Shown piece by piece: positions 54,614 to 63,178 of a stretch of DNA of 64,000 bases. Both the position numbers and the translations under genes were made by a program. Position 1 is the first letter of the stretch, and the number at the start of each line of letters is the position of its first letter. This DNA comes from Acidovorax temperans (GTDB lineage: Bacteria; Pseudomonadota; Gammaproteobacteria; Burkholderiales; Burkholderiaceae_C): positions 620,001 through 684,000 of the forward strand of contig NZ_VFPV01000003.1 in the NCBI RefSeq assembly GCF_006716905.1. Reading direction: 5' to 3'. The notes beneath the pieces are model-generated. The model was not told the DNA's origin and did no database searches. It saw only the letters and a list, made by a program, of their open reading frames with translations.

Positions 54614-55873
54614 ATGAATTCCACCTCTGCAACGCCGGGCGCACTGGCCGGTATCCGAGTCCTTGACCTGTCGCGCGTTCTGGCGGGCCCCTGGTGCACG
54701 CAAATGCTGGCAGACCTGGGTGCAGATGTGGTGAAGGTGGAGCGCCCAGGCCTGGGCGACGACACGCGCCAGTGGGGCCCTCCCTTTCTGAAGGATGCCC
54801 AGGGCAACGACACCCACCAGGCCAGCTACTTCACGGCCTGCAATCGCAACAAGCGCTCGGTCACCATCGACATGGCCACTGCCGAGGGCCAGGCGCTCAT
54901 CAAGCAGATGGCGCTGCAGGCTGACATCGTGGTGGAGAACTTCAAGGTCGGCGGCCTCAAGCAGTACGGGCTGGACCATGAAAGCCTGCGGGCGCTCAAC
55001 CCACGGCTCATCTACTGCTCCGTCACCGGCTTTGGGCAAGACGGCCCCTACGCCGAACGCGCAGGCTACGACCTGATGGTGCAGGCCATGACAGGCCTGA
55101 TGAGCATCACCGGCCACGCAGACAACGCCCCCGGCGGTGGCCCCATGCGCGTGGGTGTGGCCGTCATCGACCTGTTCACAGGCCTGTACGCCAGCAATGC
55201 CATTTTGGCGGCGCTGAACGTGCGCCACCACACGGGCCAGGGCCAGCACATCGACATGGCCCTGCTGGACGTGGGCATGGCCGTGCTGGCCAACCAGGCC
55301 GCAGGCTTTTTGGCCACAGGCCTGCCCCCCGGCCGCATGGGCAACAGCCACCCCAGCCTGGCGCCCTACCAGGACTTCCCCACGCAGGATGGCAACATGC
55401 TGCTGGCCATTGGCAACGACGGGCAGTTCCAGCGCTTTTGCGCGGCCGCCGGGCAACCCCAGTGGGCCAGCGACGAACGCTTTGCCACCAACACGCTTCG
55501 CGTGAAGCACCGCGCAGAACTCATTCCCGCCATGGAGGCCGTGACCCGCACGCGTACCACGGCCGATTGGATCACGCTGCTGGAAGACAAGGCCGTGCCC
55601 TGCGGCCCCATCAACACCATTGCCCAGGCGTTTGACGACGCGCAGGTGCAGGCCCGCAGCCTGGCGGTGACGCTGCCGCGCTGGAAGGAAGGCGAAGCGG
55701 GCGATGGCATCACACATATCACCGGCGTGGCCAGCCCGCTGCGCCTATCGGCAACACCGCCCGTGCTGCGCAATGCGCCGCCAGCCTTGGGGCAGCACAC
55801 CGATGAGGTGCTGCGCGAGCTGGGGCTGGATGCCGACCGCATTGCAGCGCTGCGCGCGGCCAAGGCCATCTGA
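54614..55873 (+). CDS. Class III (CaiB/BaiF) CoA-transferase, probable glutarate CoA-transferase
   Basis: This 419-residue protein has CaiB/BaiF motifs: GALAGIRVLDLSRVLAGPWCTQMLADLGADVVKVERPG, DDTRQWGPPF, CNRNKRSVTIDMATAEGQAL and RVGVAVIDLFTGLYASNAIL with the Asp that forms the acyl-enzyme. It should transfer CoA between succinyl-CoA and a dicarboxylic acid; next to gcdH, glutarate is the likely substrate. The start at 54614 has no clear ribosome-binding site and follows the repeat hairpin closely, so expression may depend on read-through. Confidence 0.88.
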   Translation: MNSTSATPGALAGIRVLDLSRVLAGPWCTQMLADLGADVVKVERPGLGDDTRQWGPPFLKDAQGNDTHQASYFTACNRNKRSVTIDMATAEGQALIKQMALQADIVVENFKVGGLKQYGLDHESLRALNPRLIYCSVTGFGQDGPYAERAGYDLMVQAMTGLMSITGHADNAPGGGPMRVGVAVIDLFTGLYASNAILAALNVRHHTGQGQHIDMALLDVGMAVLANQAAGFLATGLPPGRMGNSHPSLAPYQDFPTQDGNMLLAIGNDGQFQRFCAAAGQPQWASDERFATNTLRVKHRAELIPAMEAVTRTRTTADWITLLEDKAVPCGPINTIAQAFDDAQVQARSLAVTLPRWKEGEAGDGITHITGVASPLRLSATPPVLRNAPPALGQHTDEVLRELGLDADRIAALRAAKAI

Positions 55874-55970
55874 CTTCCGGGCTAAAAACATTGGGTGCAC
55901 AGGCACCCTCATGCGAGAAAGCTGCGCCAGCCTGTCCTGCGCGCACCCTATAACAAGGAGAGACAACCTC

Positions 55971-56939
55971 ATGATTCGCCGCACCGCCCTCGCTCTGGGC
56001 ATCCTCGCCCTCGCAGCCAGCACAGCCCAGGCCCAAACCGCCTGGCCCAGCAAGCCCATCCGCCTGCTGGTTCCGTTTGCGGCAGGCGGCACCACCGACC
56101 TGATTGCCCGCGTGATTGCCGAGCCCCTGGGGCGCGAACTGGGCCAACCCGTGGTGGTGGAAAACCGCGGCGGTGGCGGCGGCAGCATTGGTGCCGCCGA
56201 AACCGCGCGCGCCGCCCCCGATGGCTACAACCTGGGCATGGCCACCGTCTCCACCACGGCCACCAACCCTGCCATCAACCCCAAGATTCCGTACAACGTC
56301 GCCACCGACTTCACACCCATCATCAACATTGCGGCCACGCCCAATGTGATTGCGGCCTACCCCAAGCTGCCTTTTCAGGATTACAAGGGCATGCTGGCTG
56401 CCGTGAAGCGCGAGCCAGGCAAGTACTCGTACGCCTCGCCCGGCAATGGCAGCATCACCCACCTGATGATGGAGATGTTCAAGCTGGGCACGCAGACCTT
56501 CATGGTGCACGTGCCTTACCGTGGCTCGGGCCCCGCACTGACCGATGCGGTGGCCGGCCAGGTGCCGCTGATTTTTGACAACCTGCCCTCTGCCCTTCCC
56601 TTCATCAAGGAAAAGCGCCTGGTGGCCCTGGTGGTGGCGGCGCCGCAGCGCGTGCCCGCTCTGCCCGACGTACCCACCTTCAAGGAAGTCGGCTTGGAGC
56701 AGGTGAACCGCATGGCCTACTACGGGCTGATTGGCCCCAAGGGCATGCCCAAGGACGTGGTGGACAAAGTGAACGCCGCCGTGCGCAAGGTGGTGCAAGA
56801 CCCCGCCATCCGCAAGCGCATCGAGGAAACCGGCTCCATCATCATGGCCGACACGCCTGAGGCCTTTGCCAAGCAGATGCGTGAAGAACTCGCGGTTTAC
56901 AAAGACGTAGTGGCCAAGCAAAAGCTGACCATGGACTGA
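55971..56939 (+). CDS. Bug-family (TctC) tripartite tricarboxylate transporter binding protein
   Basis: This 322-residue periplasmic protein has a signal peptide (cleavage near AQA-QT) and the Bug motifs WPSKPIRLLVPFAAGGTTDLIARVIAEPLG, VVENRGGGGGSIGAAETARAAPDGYNL and KYSYASPGNGSITHLMMEMF. TctA/TctB permease genes are not nearby, as is usual for orphan Bug proteins in Burkholderiales. Placed after gcdH and the CoA-transferase gene, it may bind glutarate or a related dicarboxylate. AAGGAG lies 9 nt upstream of the start. Confidence 0.9.
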   Translation: MIRRTALALGILALAASTAQAQTAWPSKPIRLLVPFAAGGTTDLIARVIAEPLGRELGQPVVVENRGGGGGSIGAAETARAAPDGYNLGMATVSTTATNPAINPKIPYNVATDFTPIINIAATPNVIAAYPKLPFQDYKGMLAAVKREPGKYSYASPGNGSITHLMMEMFKLGTQTFMVHVPYRGSGPALTDAVAGQVPLIFDNLPSALPFIKEKRLVALVVAAPQRVPALPDVPTFKEVGLEQVNRMAYYGLIGPKGMPKDVVDKVNAAVRKVVQDPAIRKRIEETGSIIMADTPEAFAKQMREELAVYKDVVAKQKLTMD

Positions 56940-56996
56940 TCTGCCGCGCCCCTGCGTTGGCCCTGCAAGCGAAGCAGGCCAACGCCTGAGCCACGC

Positions 56997-57023
56997 AAGC
57001 CCCCGTACCCCGGGGGCTTTTTT
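56997..57023 (+). terminator. Intrinsic terminator after the glutarate locus
   Basis: AAGCCCCCG-TACCC-CGGGGGCTT is a perfect 9-bp stem with a 5-nt loop and a following T run. Confidence 0.9.
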
Positions 57024-57219
57024 CATGGGCGAGGCTGCCTGCCAAGGCCTGTGATCTTCACACACACAATTCGTAACCTGCGCGCAATGCGCCAGCCCGC
57101 GTTGCGCAGTGCGGAGCACCGACAAAGCGCGGCATTTGCTCTTGGGTCATCCGGGGTGACGTGAGGGATGGACGAGAGCAGATACGAAGAACAGGTCTGC
57201 ATTTTGTTTGGAGATTTCC

Positions 57220-58803
57220 ATGAAGCTCAGTCTCAAGCTCCCCCTCGCCTTTCTGGCGGCGTTGCTGCTGTTGATGGGTGCGGCCCTGTTCGGCATACAG
57301 CAGCTGAACCAGGCACTTGCGGTGTACGAAACCTCCGTTGCGCAGAGCTACGCGCAAGAGCGCAAAGCCGCCACCATGTTGCAGGACTTCAAGGTGCAGG
57401 TGCAGGAGTGGAAAAACGTGCTGCTGCGCGGCAAGGACAGCGCCCAGCGCGAGCGTTACTGGGCCGCCTTCCAGAAACAAGAGCGCATCGTGGTGCAAGA
57501 CGCCAGCCAGCTGCTGGCCGAATTGCCCCCAGGCCCCGCGCTGGACAAGGTGCGAGCCTTCAGCCAGGCGCACGAGCGCATGGGGGCCGCCTATCGCAAG
57601 GGTTACGAAGCCTTTCAGGCAGCAGACCACGACCCACAGGCCGGAGACAAGGCGGTGCAAGGCATGGACCGGGAGCCGTCGAAGCTGCTGGACGAAGCAG
57701 CAGAGCTGATCGCCAAGGCCAGTGCTGACACTGCAGGCAAAGCGGCCCAGCGCGCCAGCCAGGCCACCACGGTCAGCCTGATCGTGATGCTGGCGGTGTG
57801 CGCCGCCAGCGTGGTGGGGGCGCTGCTGTTCAGCCGGTCGGTGGTGCGCCCCATCGGACAGGCCGTGCAGGTGTCACAGGCTGTGGCCAAAGGTGATTTG
57901 ACCGTGGCGGCCCCATCGGCCGGGCGCGATGAAATTGCCCAGCTGCTCAACGCCCTGCACGACATGCAGGGCAGCCTGGTGCTGGTGGTGCAGCGGGTGC
58001 GCACCAACGCCGACAGCGTGGCAGGTGCCAGCGCTGAAATCGCCCTGGGCAACAACGACCTTTCGATGCGCACCGAGCAACAGGCCAGCGCGCTGGAGCA
58101 AACCTCCGCCTCGATGGAAGAACTCAGCTCCACCGTGCAGGCCAATGCCGACAACGCCCGTCAGGCCAGCCAGCTGGCCGCCGATGCGTCTGTGGTTGCC
58201 GTGCGTGGGGGAGACGTGGTGTCTGAAGTGGTCAGCACCATGCGGGGCATCAACGACAGCAGCAAGCAGATTGCAGACATCATTGGCGTGATTGATGGCA
58301 TTGCCTTTCAGACCAACATCCTGGCGCTGAACGCTGCCGTGGAGGCAGCCCGTGCGGGCGAGCAAGGGCGCGGGTTTGCCGTGGTGGCCAGCGAGGTGCG
58401 CAGCCTGGCGCAGCGCAGTGCACAAGCGGCTAAAGAGATCAAGGGGCTCATCCACACCAGCGTGGAACGGGTGGAACAAGGCTCGGCACTGGTGGACCAG
58501 GCGGGCAGCACCATGACCGATGTGGTGGCCGCCATTCAACGCGTGACGCACATCGTGGGCGAGATCAGTGCCGCCAGCGCGGAGCAGAGCCAGGGGGTGG
58601 CGCAGGTGGGCGAAGCCATCACGCAGATGGACCAGGTGACCCAGCAAAACGCCGCCCTGGTGGAAGAAAGCGCTGCTGCTGCCGACAGCCTCAAGCTGCA
58701 GGCGCGGCAGCTGGTTGATGCGGTGGCGTTCTTCCGTGTGTCTGCGCAGGACTCGGCCTCTCCCGCCCCCGCCGCTCGCACTCCGTCACTGGCTGCGGGC
58801 TAG
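57220..58803 (+). CDS. Methyl-accepting chemotaxis protein
   Basis: This 527-residue chemoreceptor has TM1 at about 7-26, a helical periplasmic sensor region at about 27-185 and TM2 at about 187-210. A HAMP domain ([22 protein letters not shown]) comes next, followed by a signalling domain with the hairpin tip [39 protein letters not shown], which contacts CheA and CheW. The C terminus ends without a CheR-binding pentapeptide. The start at 57220 has GGAG 7 nt upstream. The ligand is unknown. Confidence 0.93.
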   Translation: MKLSLKLPLAFLAALLLLMGAALFGIQQLNQALAVYETSVAQSYAQERKAATMLQDFKVQVQEWKNVLLRGKDSAQRERYWAAFQKQERIVVQDASQLLAELPPGPALDKVRAFSQAHERMGAAYRKGYEAFQAADHDPQAGDKAVQGMDREPSKLLDEAAELIAKASADTAGKAAQRASQATTVSLIVMLAVCAASVVGALLFSRSVVRPIGQAVQVSQAVAKGDLTVAAPSAGRDEIAQLLNALHDMQGSLVLVVQRVRTNADSVAGASAEIALGNNDLSMRTEQQASALEQTSASMEELSSTVQANADNARQASQLAADASVVAVRGGDVVSEVVSTMRGINDSSKQIADIIGVIDGIAFQTNILALNAAVEAARAGEQGRGFAVVASEVRSLAQRSAQAAKEIKGLIHTSVERVEQGSALVDQAGSTMTDVVAAIQRVTHIVGEISAASAEQSQGVAQVGEAITQMDQVTQQNAALVEESAAAADSLKLQARQLVDAVAFFRVSAQDSASPAPAARTPSLAAG

Positions 58804-58845
58804 GCCCCCGAGGAAGCGCTTGCACCGCGCGCCCTGCTGGCCTTA

Positions 58846-60021
58846 TTAGAGGATCGCGCCGGGCTGCTCGCCACGCTCGTACACCACATGGGCGCGCCCC
58901 ACGATGAGCGGGTCCAGCTTGCCAATGCGGGCGAGGTCTTTGGCCGCGTAAGGCAGCTTGTGCAGCACGTAACGCATGGCATTCAGGCGCGCGCGCTTCT
59001 TGCAGTCGCTTTTGATCACCGTCCAGGGCGCGTCGGCCGTGTCGGTATCGCAAAACATGGCTTCTTTGGCGCGCGTGTAGTCGTCCCACTTGTCGAGCGA
59101 TGCGGTGTCAATGGGGCTGAGCTTCCACTGCTTGAGCGGGTGCGCCTCGCGCTCCTTGAAGCGGCGGCGCTGCTCCTTTTGGCTGACCGAGAACCAGAAC
59201 TTGATCACATGCACGCCACTGCGCACCAGGTGGCGCTCAAACTCTGGGGCCTGGCGCATGAACTCGGCGTATTCGGCGTCTGAGCAAAAACCCATCACCC
59301 GCTCCACACCGGCTCGGTTGTACCAGCTGCGGTCAAACATCACGATCTCGCCCTGCGTGGGCAGGTGCTGCACATAGCGCTGGAAGTACCACTGCCCACG
59401 CTCGGTTTCAGTGGGCTTTTGCAGCGCCACCACACGCGCACCGCGGGGGTTCAGGTGCTCCATGAAGCGCTTGATGGTGCCGCCCTTGCCTGCAGCATCG
59501 CGCCCCTCAAACAAGATCACCACGCGTTGCCCGGTCTCCTTGACCCAGGCCTGCAGCTTGAGCAATTCGACCTGCAGACGAAACTTCTCACGCTCGTAGG
59601 TAGAGCGGCGCAGCAAGTTGCGGTAAGGGTAGGCGCCCCGGCGCCAATCCCTGGCCAGCTCCTCGTCAGGGTTCACGCTGTCGTCAGACTCTTCATCGCG
59701 CCGGTCCATGTGCTGGCGCAAGGCTTCGCGCAGCGCGTCCAGGTCATCTTGCGAAGCCCCCGCCAGCAAGGCCCGCAGGCTGTCAATGCGCTCCTGGGTG
59801 GTTTGCGTGGCGTCGTCGCTGCCCAGCAAAGACAGTATGGCCGACGTCTGCTGCCCGTCTGCCGCCTGCACCGCCTGCTGCGCCACATGCCGCGCCAGCG
59901 TGGCGGGCTGCAGACTGGGCGAGACATCGCCACGGGCCACGGTGCGCACCGCGCGCGGGAGTCTTGACCGCTGCCGATGCCCTGTGGCGCCTGGCGGGCA
60001 CGGCAGACTCGACGCCATCAA
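58846..60021 (-). CDS. ppk2: Polyphosphate kinase 2 (PPK2)
   Basis: This 391-residue protein has a PPK2 domain at about 125-385. Walker A is FEGRDAAGKGGTIKR, Walker B VMFDRSWYNRAGVERVMGF, and the lid EQRRRFKEREAHPLKQWKLSP. It moves phosphate between polyphosphate and nucleotides. The N-terminal 120 residues are a low-similarity helical extension. The start is read as TTG at 60021, followed at once by ATG. An alternative N terminus (MTQRRASVPPAASV) begins at 60070 in another frame, so an unrecognised frameshift near 59960-60020 is possible. Confidence 0.88.
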   Translation of the reverse strand: MMASSLPCPPGATGHRQRSRLPRAVRTVARGDVSPSLQPATLARHVAQQAVQAADGQQTSAILSLLGSDDATQTTQERIDSLRALLAGASQDDLDALREALRQHMDRRDEESDDSVNPDEELARDWRRGAYPYRNLLRRSTYEREKFRLQVELLKLQAWVKETGQRVVILFEGRDAAGKGGTIKRFMEHLNPRGARVVALQKPTETERGQWYFQRYVQHLPTQGEIVMFDRSWYNRAGVERVMGFCSDAEYAEFMRQAPEFERHLVRSGVHVIKFWFSVSQKEQRRRFKEREAHPLKQWKLSPIDTASLDKWDDYTRAKEAMFCDTDTADAPWTVIKSDCKKRARLNAMRYVLHKLPYAAKDLARIGKLDPLIVGRAHVVYERGEQPGAIL

Positions 60022-60772
60022 GAGGGCTGACCGAAGCGGCCGGAGGAACAGAAGCGCGGCGTTGTGTCATGGTGAGGTATCAGGTTGGGCACGCCCACGT
60101 TTGCAGCTTGTGCTGCGGGCCAGACCGAGCACGGACGTTTTCTGGCATCCGCAGTAGCGATCTCAGCGCGCGAGGGCTTGTTACAAAATTATGAAAGTAC
60201 CATTTTTGCGCGCACCGCTGGTTGCAATTTGACAAGCATCAAGCCTGCAAGGGATTAAAGATCACAAGAAGTCGCAAGCAAGTGTGGATGGCGAATTTGA
60301 GAAAAAACACCCTCTAGCGCCCGCCAGATAAGCGCAAGCAGCTATATTTTTAATAGCAACTCAATTCTGCTGAGGGAAAACCACGGTTTGCTGATGTGAC
60401 CCGGCATTCTTGGCCTAGGCGTGAAAGCCCGCGCAAGGCACTCGGGGCAGCAGGCCAGAACGGCGGTTGGCCGCCCCTTTCAAAGCGCCTCGTCCAGCCA
60501 CGCGCACATCCCTGCCAGCCAATGCACGCACGTACCGAGAGTGGGATATCCCCTTCATTGCGCAAAATTACGCGTAAATGCGACGCGCAAGACGTATGCT
60601 GGCACCCTGGCACCCTGGCAGCCGCCCATGGCGCTGTGCTACCCCTGGTTGCCCCGCAGCCGGGCAGATTCGGGGCAGGTTGTACGGGTTAAGCCTGAAA
60701 ATTTCCTCACCCTCGCAACCTGAACTCCTCCTAGAATTTGTAAATATGCGTATCAACGCGAAGGACACGACC
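60022..60772. other. Long intergenic region upstream of cheV
   Basis: About 750 nt separate the divergent ppk2 and cheV starts. The first half is AT-richer and contains a copy of the palindromic repeat (60304-60360). A 10-bp palindrome TTACGCGTAA lies at 60568-60577, and a triplicated CACCCTGG(CA) run lies near 60602-60619. I see no convincing gene or RNA. The cheV promoter must be here. Confidence 0.45.
60304..60360. repeat. Dispersed palindromic repeat, copy 9
   Basis: CCCTCTAGCGCCCGCCAGAT and AAGCGCAAGCAGCTATATTT match the two arms of the repeat. It lies in the ppk2-cheV gap. Confidence 0.7.
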
Positions 60773-61732
60773 ATGAAAGCAGTTCAGCAGGAAATTGACG
60801 AGCGGACCAACCTCACCAGCACCAACAAGTTCGAGCTGCTGCTGTTCCGCCTGGGTATCGACAGCGCGCTGGGCAAGTCCGAGCTGTTCGGGATCAACGT
60901 ATTCAAGATCCGCGAAATCGTGGCCATGCCCAGCATCACCCCGATTGCGGGCACCACGGCGCATTCGCTAGGGGTGGTCAACCTGCGCGGCCAGGTGATT
61001 CCGGTGCTGGACTTGCCCTCCATCGTGGGCTGCAAGCCCCAGACGGGTTTGAACATCATTCTGGTGACGGAATACGCGCGCACCACGCAGGCTTTCGCCG
61101 TGGAATCGGTGGAAGACATCGTGCGTCTGGACTGGAAACAAGTGCTCTCCGCCGAAACCAGCGGCGCCGCTGGCAAGCTGGTGACCAGCATTGCCCGCCT
61201 GGATGGCAACACCGATGAGTCGCGTCTGGCCCAGGTGCTGGACGTGGAAGCCATCTTGCAGATGGTGTCGCCATCAGACGGCCACGAAGTAACCGAAGAG
61301 AAGGTCGGCGCCAAGCTCAAGCTCAAGCCCGGCACCATCGTTCTGGCGGCAGACGATTCGTTTGTCGCCCGCTCGCTCATCGAGCAAGAGCTGAAGGCTC
61401 TGCATGCTCCTTATGAAATGGTCAAGTCTGGCAAGGAAGCCTGGGACCGCTTGAACGCCATCGCCAAGGCAGCCGAGGCCGAGGGCAAGGCCGTGACCGA
61501 CCGTGTGGCCATGGTCCTGACCGACTTGGAAATGCCCGAGATGGATGGCTTTACGCTCACGCGCAACATCAAGCAGGATGCGCGCTTCAGCGGCCTGCCC
61601 GTGGTCATCCACTCGTCGCTCTCGGGCTCAGCCAATGAAGACCACGTGCGCAGCGTGGGCGCTGATGGCTACGTGGCCAAGTTCGTGGCCGAAGAACTGG
61701 CAGAAACCATCCGCCGGGTTCTGCCGCACTGA
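60773..61732 (+). CDS. cheV: Chemotaxis protein CheV (CheW-like plus receiver domain)
   Basis: This 319-residue protein has a CheW-like domain (about 10-170; FELLLFRLGIDS, GINVFKIREIVAMP and LGVVNLRGQVIPVLDL) and a C-terminal receiver domain (about 190-315). The phosphoacceptor Asp is in VLTDLEMPEMDGF; the Lys in VAKFVAEELAE and the Ser/Thr in VVIHSSLSG complete the site. CheV couples chemoreceptors to CheA and tunes adaptation through phosphorylation. The start at 60773 has AAGGA 7 nt upstream; 60746 is an alternative. Confidence 0.94.
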   Translation: MKAVQQEIDERTNLTSTNKFELLLFRLGIDSALGKSELFGINVFKIREIVAMPSITPIAGTTAHSLGVVNLRGQVIPVLDLPSIVGCKPQTGLNIILVTEYARTTQAFAVESVEDIVRLDWKQVLSAETSGAAGKLVTSIARLDGNTDESRLAQVLDVEAILQMVSPSDGHEVTEEKVGAKLKLKPGTIVLAADDSFVARSLIEQELKALHAPYEMVKSGKEAWDRLNAIAKAAEAEGKAVTDRVAMVLTDLEMPEMDGFTLTRNIKQDARFSGLPVVIHSSLSGSANEDHVRSVGADGYVAKFVAEELAETIRRVLPH

Positions 61733-61750
61733 CGCAGACTCGGCCCAGCA

Positions 61751-61774
61751 GCGCTTGCCCACACCCGCAAGCGC
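61751..61774 (+). terminator. Hairpin after cheV
   Basis: GCGCTTGC and GCAAGCGC form an 8-bp stem with an 8-nt loop, 18 nt after the cheV stop. There is no T run, so termination may be Rho-dependent. Confidence 0.4.
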
Positions 61775-61924
61775 CGCAGGGCTTGGGCCGGGCCCTGGTT
61801 GCCCGCAACGGTCAACCAGACCGCGTGCCCAAACGTCATGTGGTAGCGTGCTCCCACCGTGAATACCGCCTGCTCGGGCAGTTCACGGCGCCTGCAAAGG
61901 TGGCACCACTCCAGGGAACGGCCC

Positions 61925-62431
61925 ATGACGACATTTTTCCTCCGGTTTTTGAGTGCAGCGGCAGTGGCAACAGTCCTTGCCGGTTGCGCCACCGTACCCG
62001 GAGATAGCTACTACGAGCCCGCCTACCACCCCGTGTATGGCGAGCCACCGGTGTACATCTACCCGCAGCCCTACATCGTTCGCCCCTACCCGGCGCCACC
62101 CCCACCGGCCTACTACGGCCGCCCCGGCTACGACCGCCACTGGGATGACCGCCGCCCCGCGCCCCCTGGCCACTGGAGGCGGCCGGACCGGGACAACGCA
62201 CGCGATCCCCACCGCGACCGTGACCCAGACCGGCCCAGCCCCCCGCGCCCCAACCGCCCCGACCGAAGAGAGCCTGACCGCGAGCCCCAGGGCGGCGAAC
62301 CCAGCCGCAAACCCACCCCGCAAGGGCCTGACCGGGTATGGCGCGACGCACGCCCTCCAGCCCAGGGGCAAAGTGCGGAAGATGGCCGCGGCCCTGGAGG
62401 GCGCCCCTCCATGCCGGGTGCCCGGCCCTGA
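61925..62431 (+). CDS. Pro/Tyr/Arg-rich small lipoprotein
   Basis: This 168-residue protein has a lipoprotein signal (VATVLAGC, Cys21) followed by a Tyr- and Pro-rich stretch (YYEPAYHPVYGEPPVYIYPQ). A charged Asp-, Arg- and Pro-rich C-terminal half (about 75-168) with repeated DRD and RPDR units comes after it. It is probably disordered. No catalytic motif is visible and I do not recognise a family. It lies 21 nt upstream of a DUF4124-type gene and may be cotranscribed. Confidence 0.7.
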   Translation: MTTFFLRFLSAAAVATVLAGCATVPGDSYYEPAYHPVYGEPPVYIYPQPYIVRPYPAPPPPAYYGRPGYDRHWDDRRPAPPGHWRRPDRDNARDPHRDRDPDRPSPPRPNRPDRREPDREPQGGEPSRKPTPQGPDRVWRDARPPAQGQSAEDGRGPGGRPSMPGARP

Positions 62432-62452
62432 ACCTTGCCAGCAGACCCTGCC

Positions 62453-63178
62453 ATGACCCAGCCACACCGCTTAATCACCCTCTGGAAACCAGTCGCCTTG
62501 CTGGCGATTGCTGCCTGCAGCGCGTTGCCTGCATCCGGCCAGGTGGTGCGCTGCACCGACCCAAAAACCGGCCAAGTCACCTACACCGATGGGAAATGCG
62601 CGGCGGGCACCACAGGCCACGAGGTGGAAGCCAAACGCTCTGCCGAAGAGATCGAACAGGATCGCAAAGCGGCCGAGCGGGCCATTGAGCTCAAACAGCA
62701 ACGCCTGCTAGCCGAAAAAGCGGCGGCCGATCTACAGGCCCAGCGCGATGCCGAGCAAGAACGCGTGAGGGCGGCCAGAGCAGCCGCCACTGCGCCGCAA
62801 CCCCAGGACTACGCACGCTCTGCGGAATGCGCGCGTTCACGCAGAAATCTGGAGCTTGTTTCCAGCACCTTGTCAGGCAACACCTATGACCAGGAACCGC
62901 GCCTGGAGGCGGCGCAGCGGCAGATGGATCTGGACTGCCTGGGCCCACAGGGTTACGCCGAGCTGGAGCGCGCCCGCGCCACGCAGCCGCGCATCGTCGT
63001 GGCCCCGCCACGGCAGCCGGTGTATGCACCCCCTGTGCCGCAAAAGCCGTACCTCACGCACTGCGGCAACTTTCACTGCGTGGACAACACCGGCGCCCGC
63101 TACCCACGGGCGGGGCCAGGGCGCTTTCCCGGCAACGACGGCGTGTGCCGCTCCAAACGCGGTCAGGCCCCCTGCTGA
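62453..63178 (+). CDS. DUF4124-domain periplasmic protein
   Basis: This 241-residue protein has a signal peptide ending near SGQ-VVRCTD (residue 30). The DUF4124 motif VVRCTDPKTGQVTYTDGKCAAGTTG, with two cysteines, follows. The middle is a charged Lys/Glu/Arg/Gln helix (about 60-115), and a Cys-rich C terminus (HCGNFHCVDN and RSKRGQAPC) follows it. The function is unknown. It shares the last 16 nt with the convergent epimerase gene. Confidence 0.8.
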   Translation: MTQPHRLITLWKPVALLAIAACSALPASGQVVRCTDPKTGQVTYTDGKCAAGTTGHEVEAKRSAEEIEQDRKAAERAIELKQQRLLAEKAAADLQAQRDAEQERVRAARAAATAPQPQDYARSAECARSRRNLELVSSTLSGNTYDQEPRLEAAQRQMDLDCLGPQGYAELERARATQPRIVVAPPRQPVYAPPVPQKPYLTHCGNFHCVDNTGARYPRAGPGRFPGNDGVCRSKRGQAPC

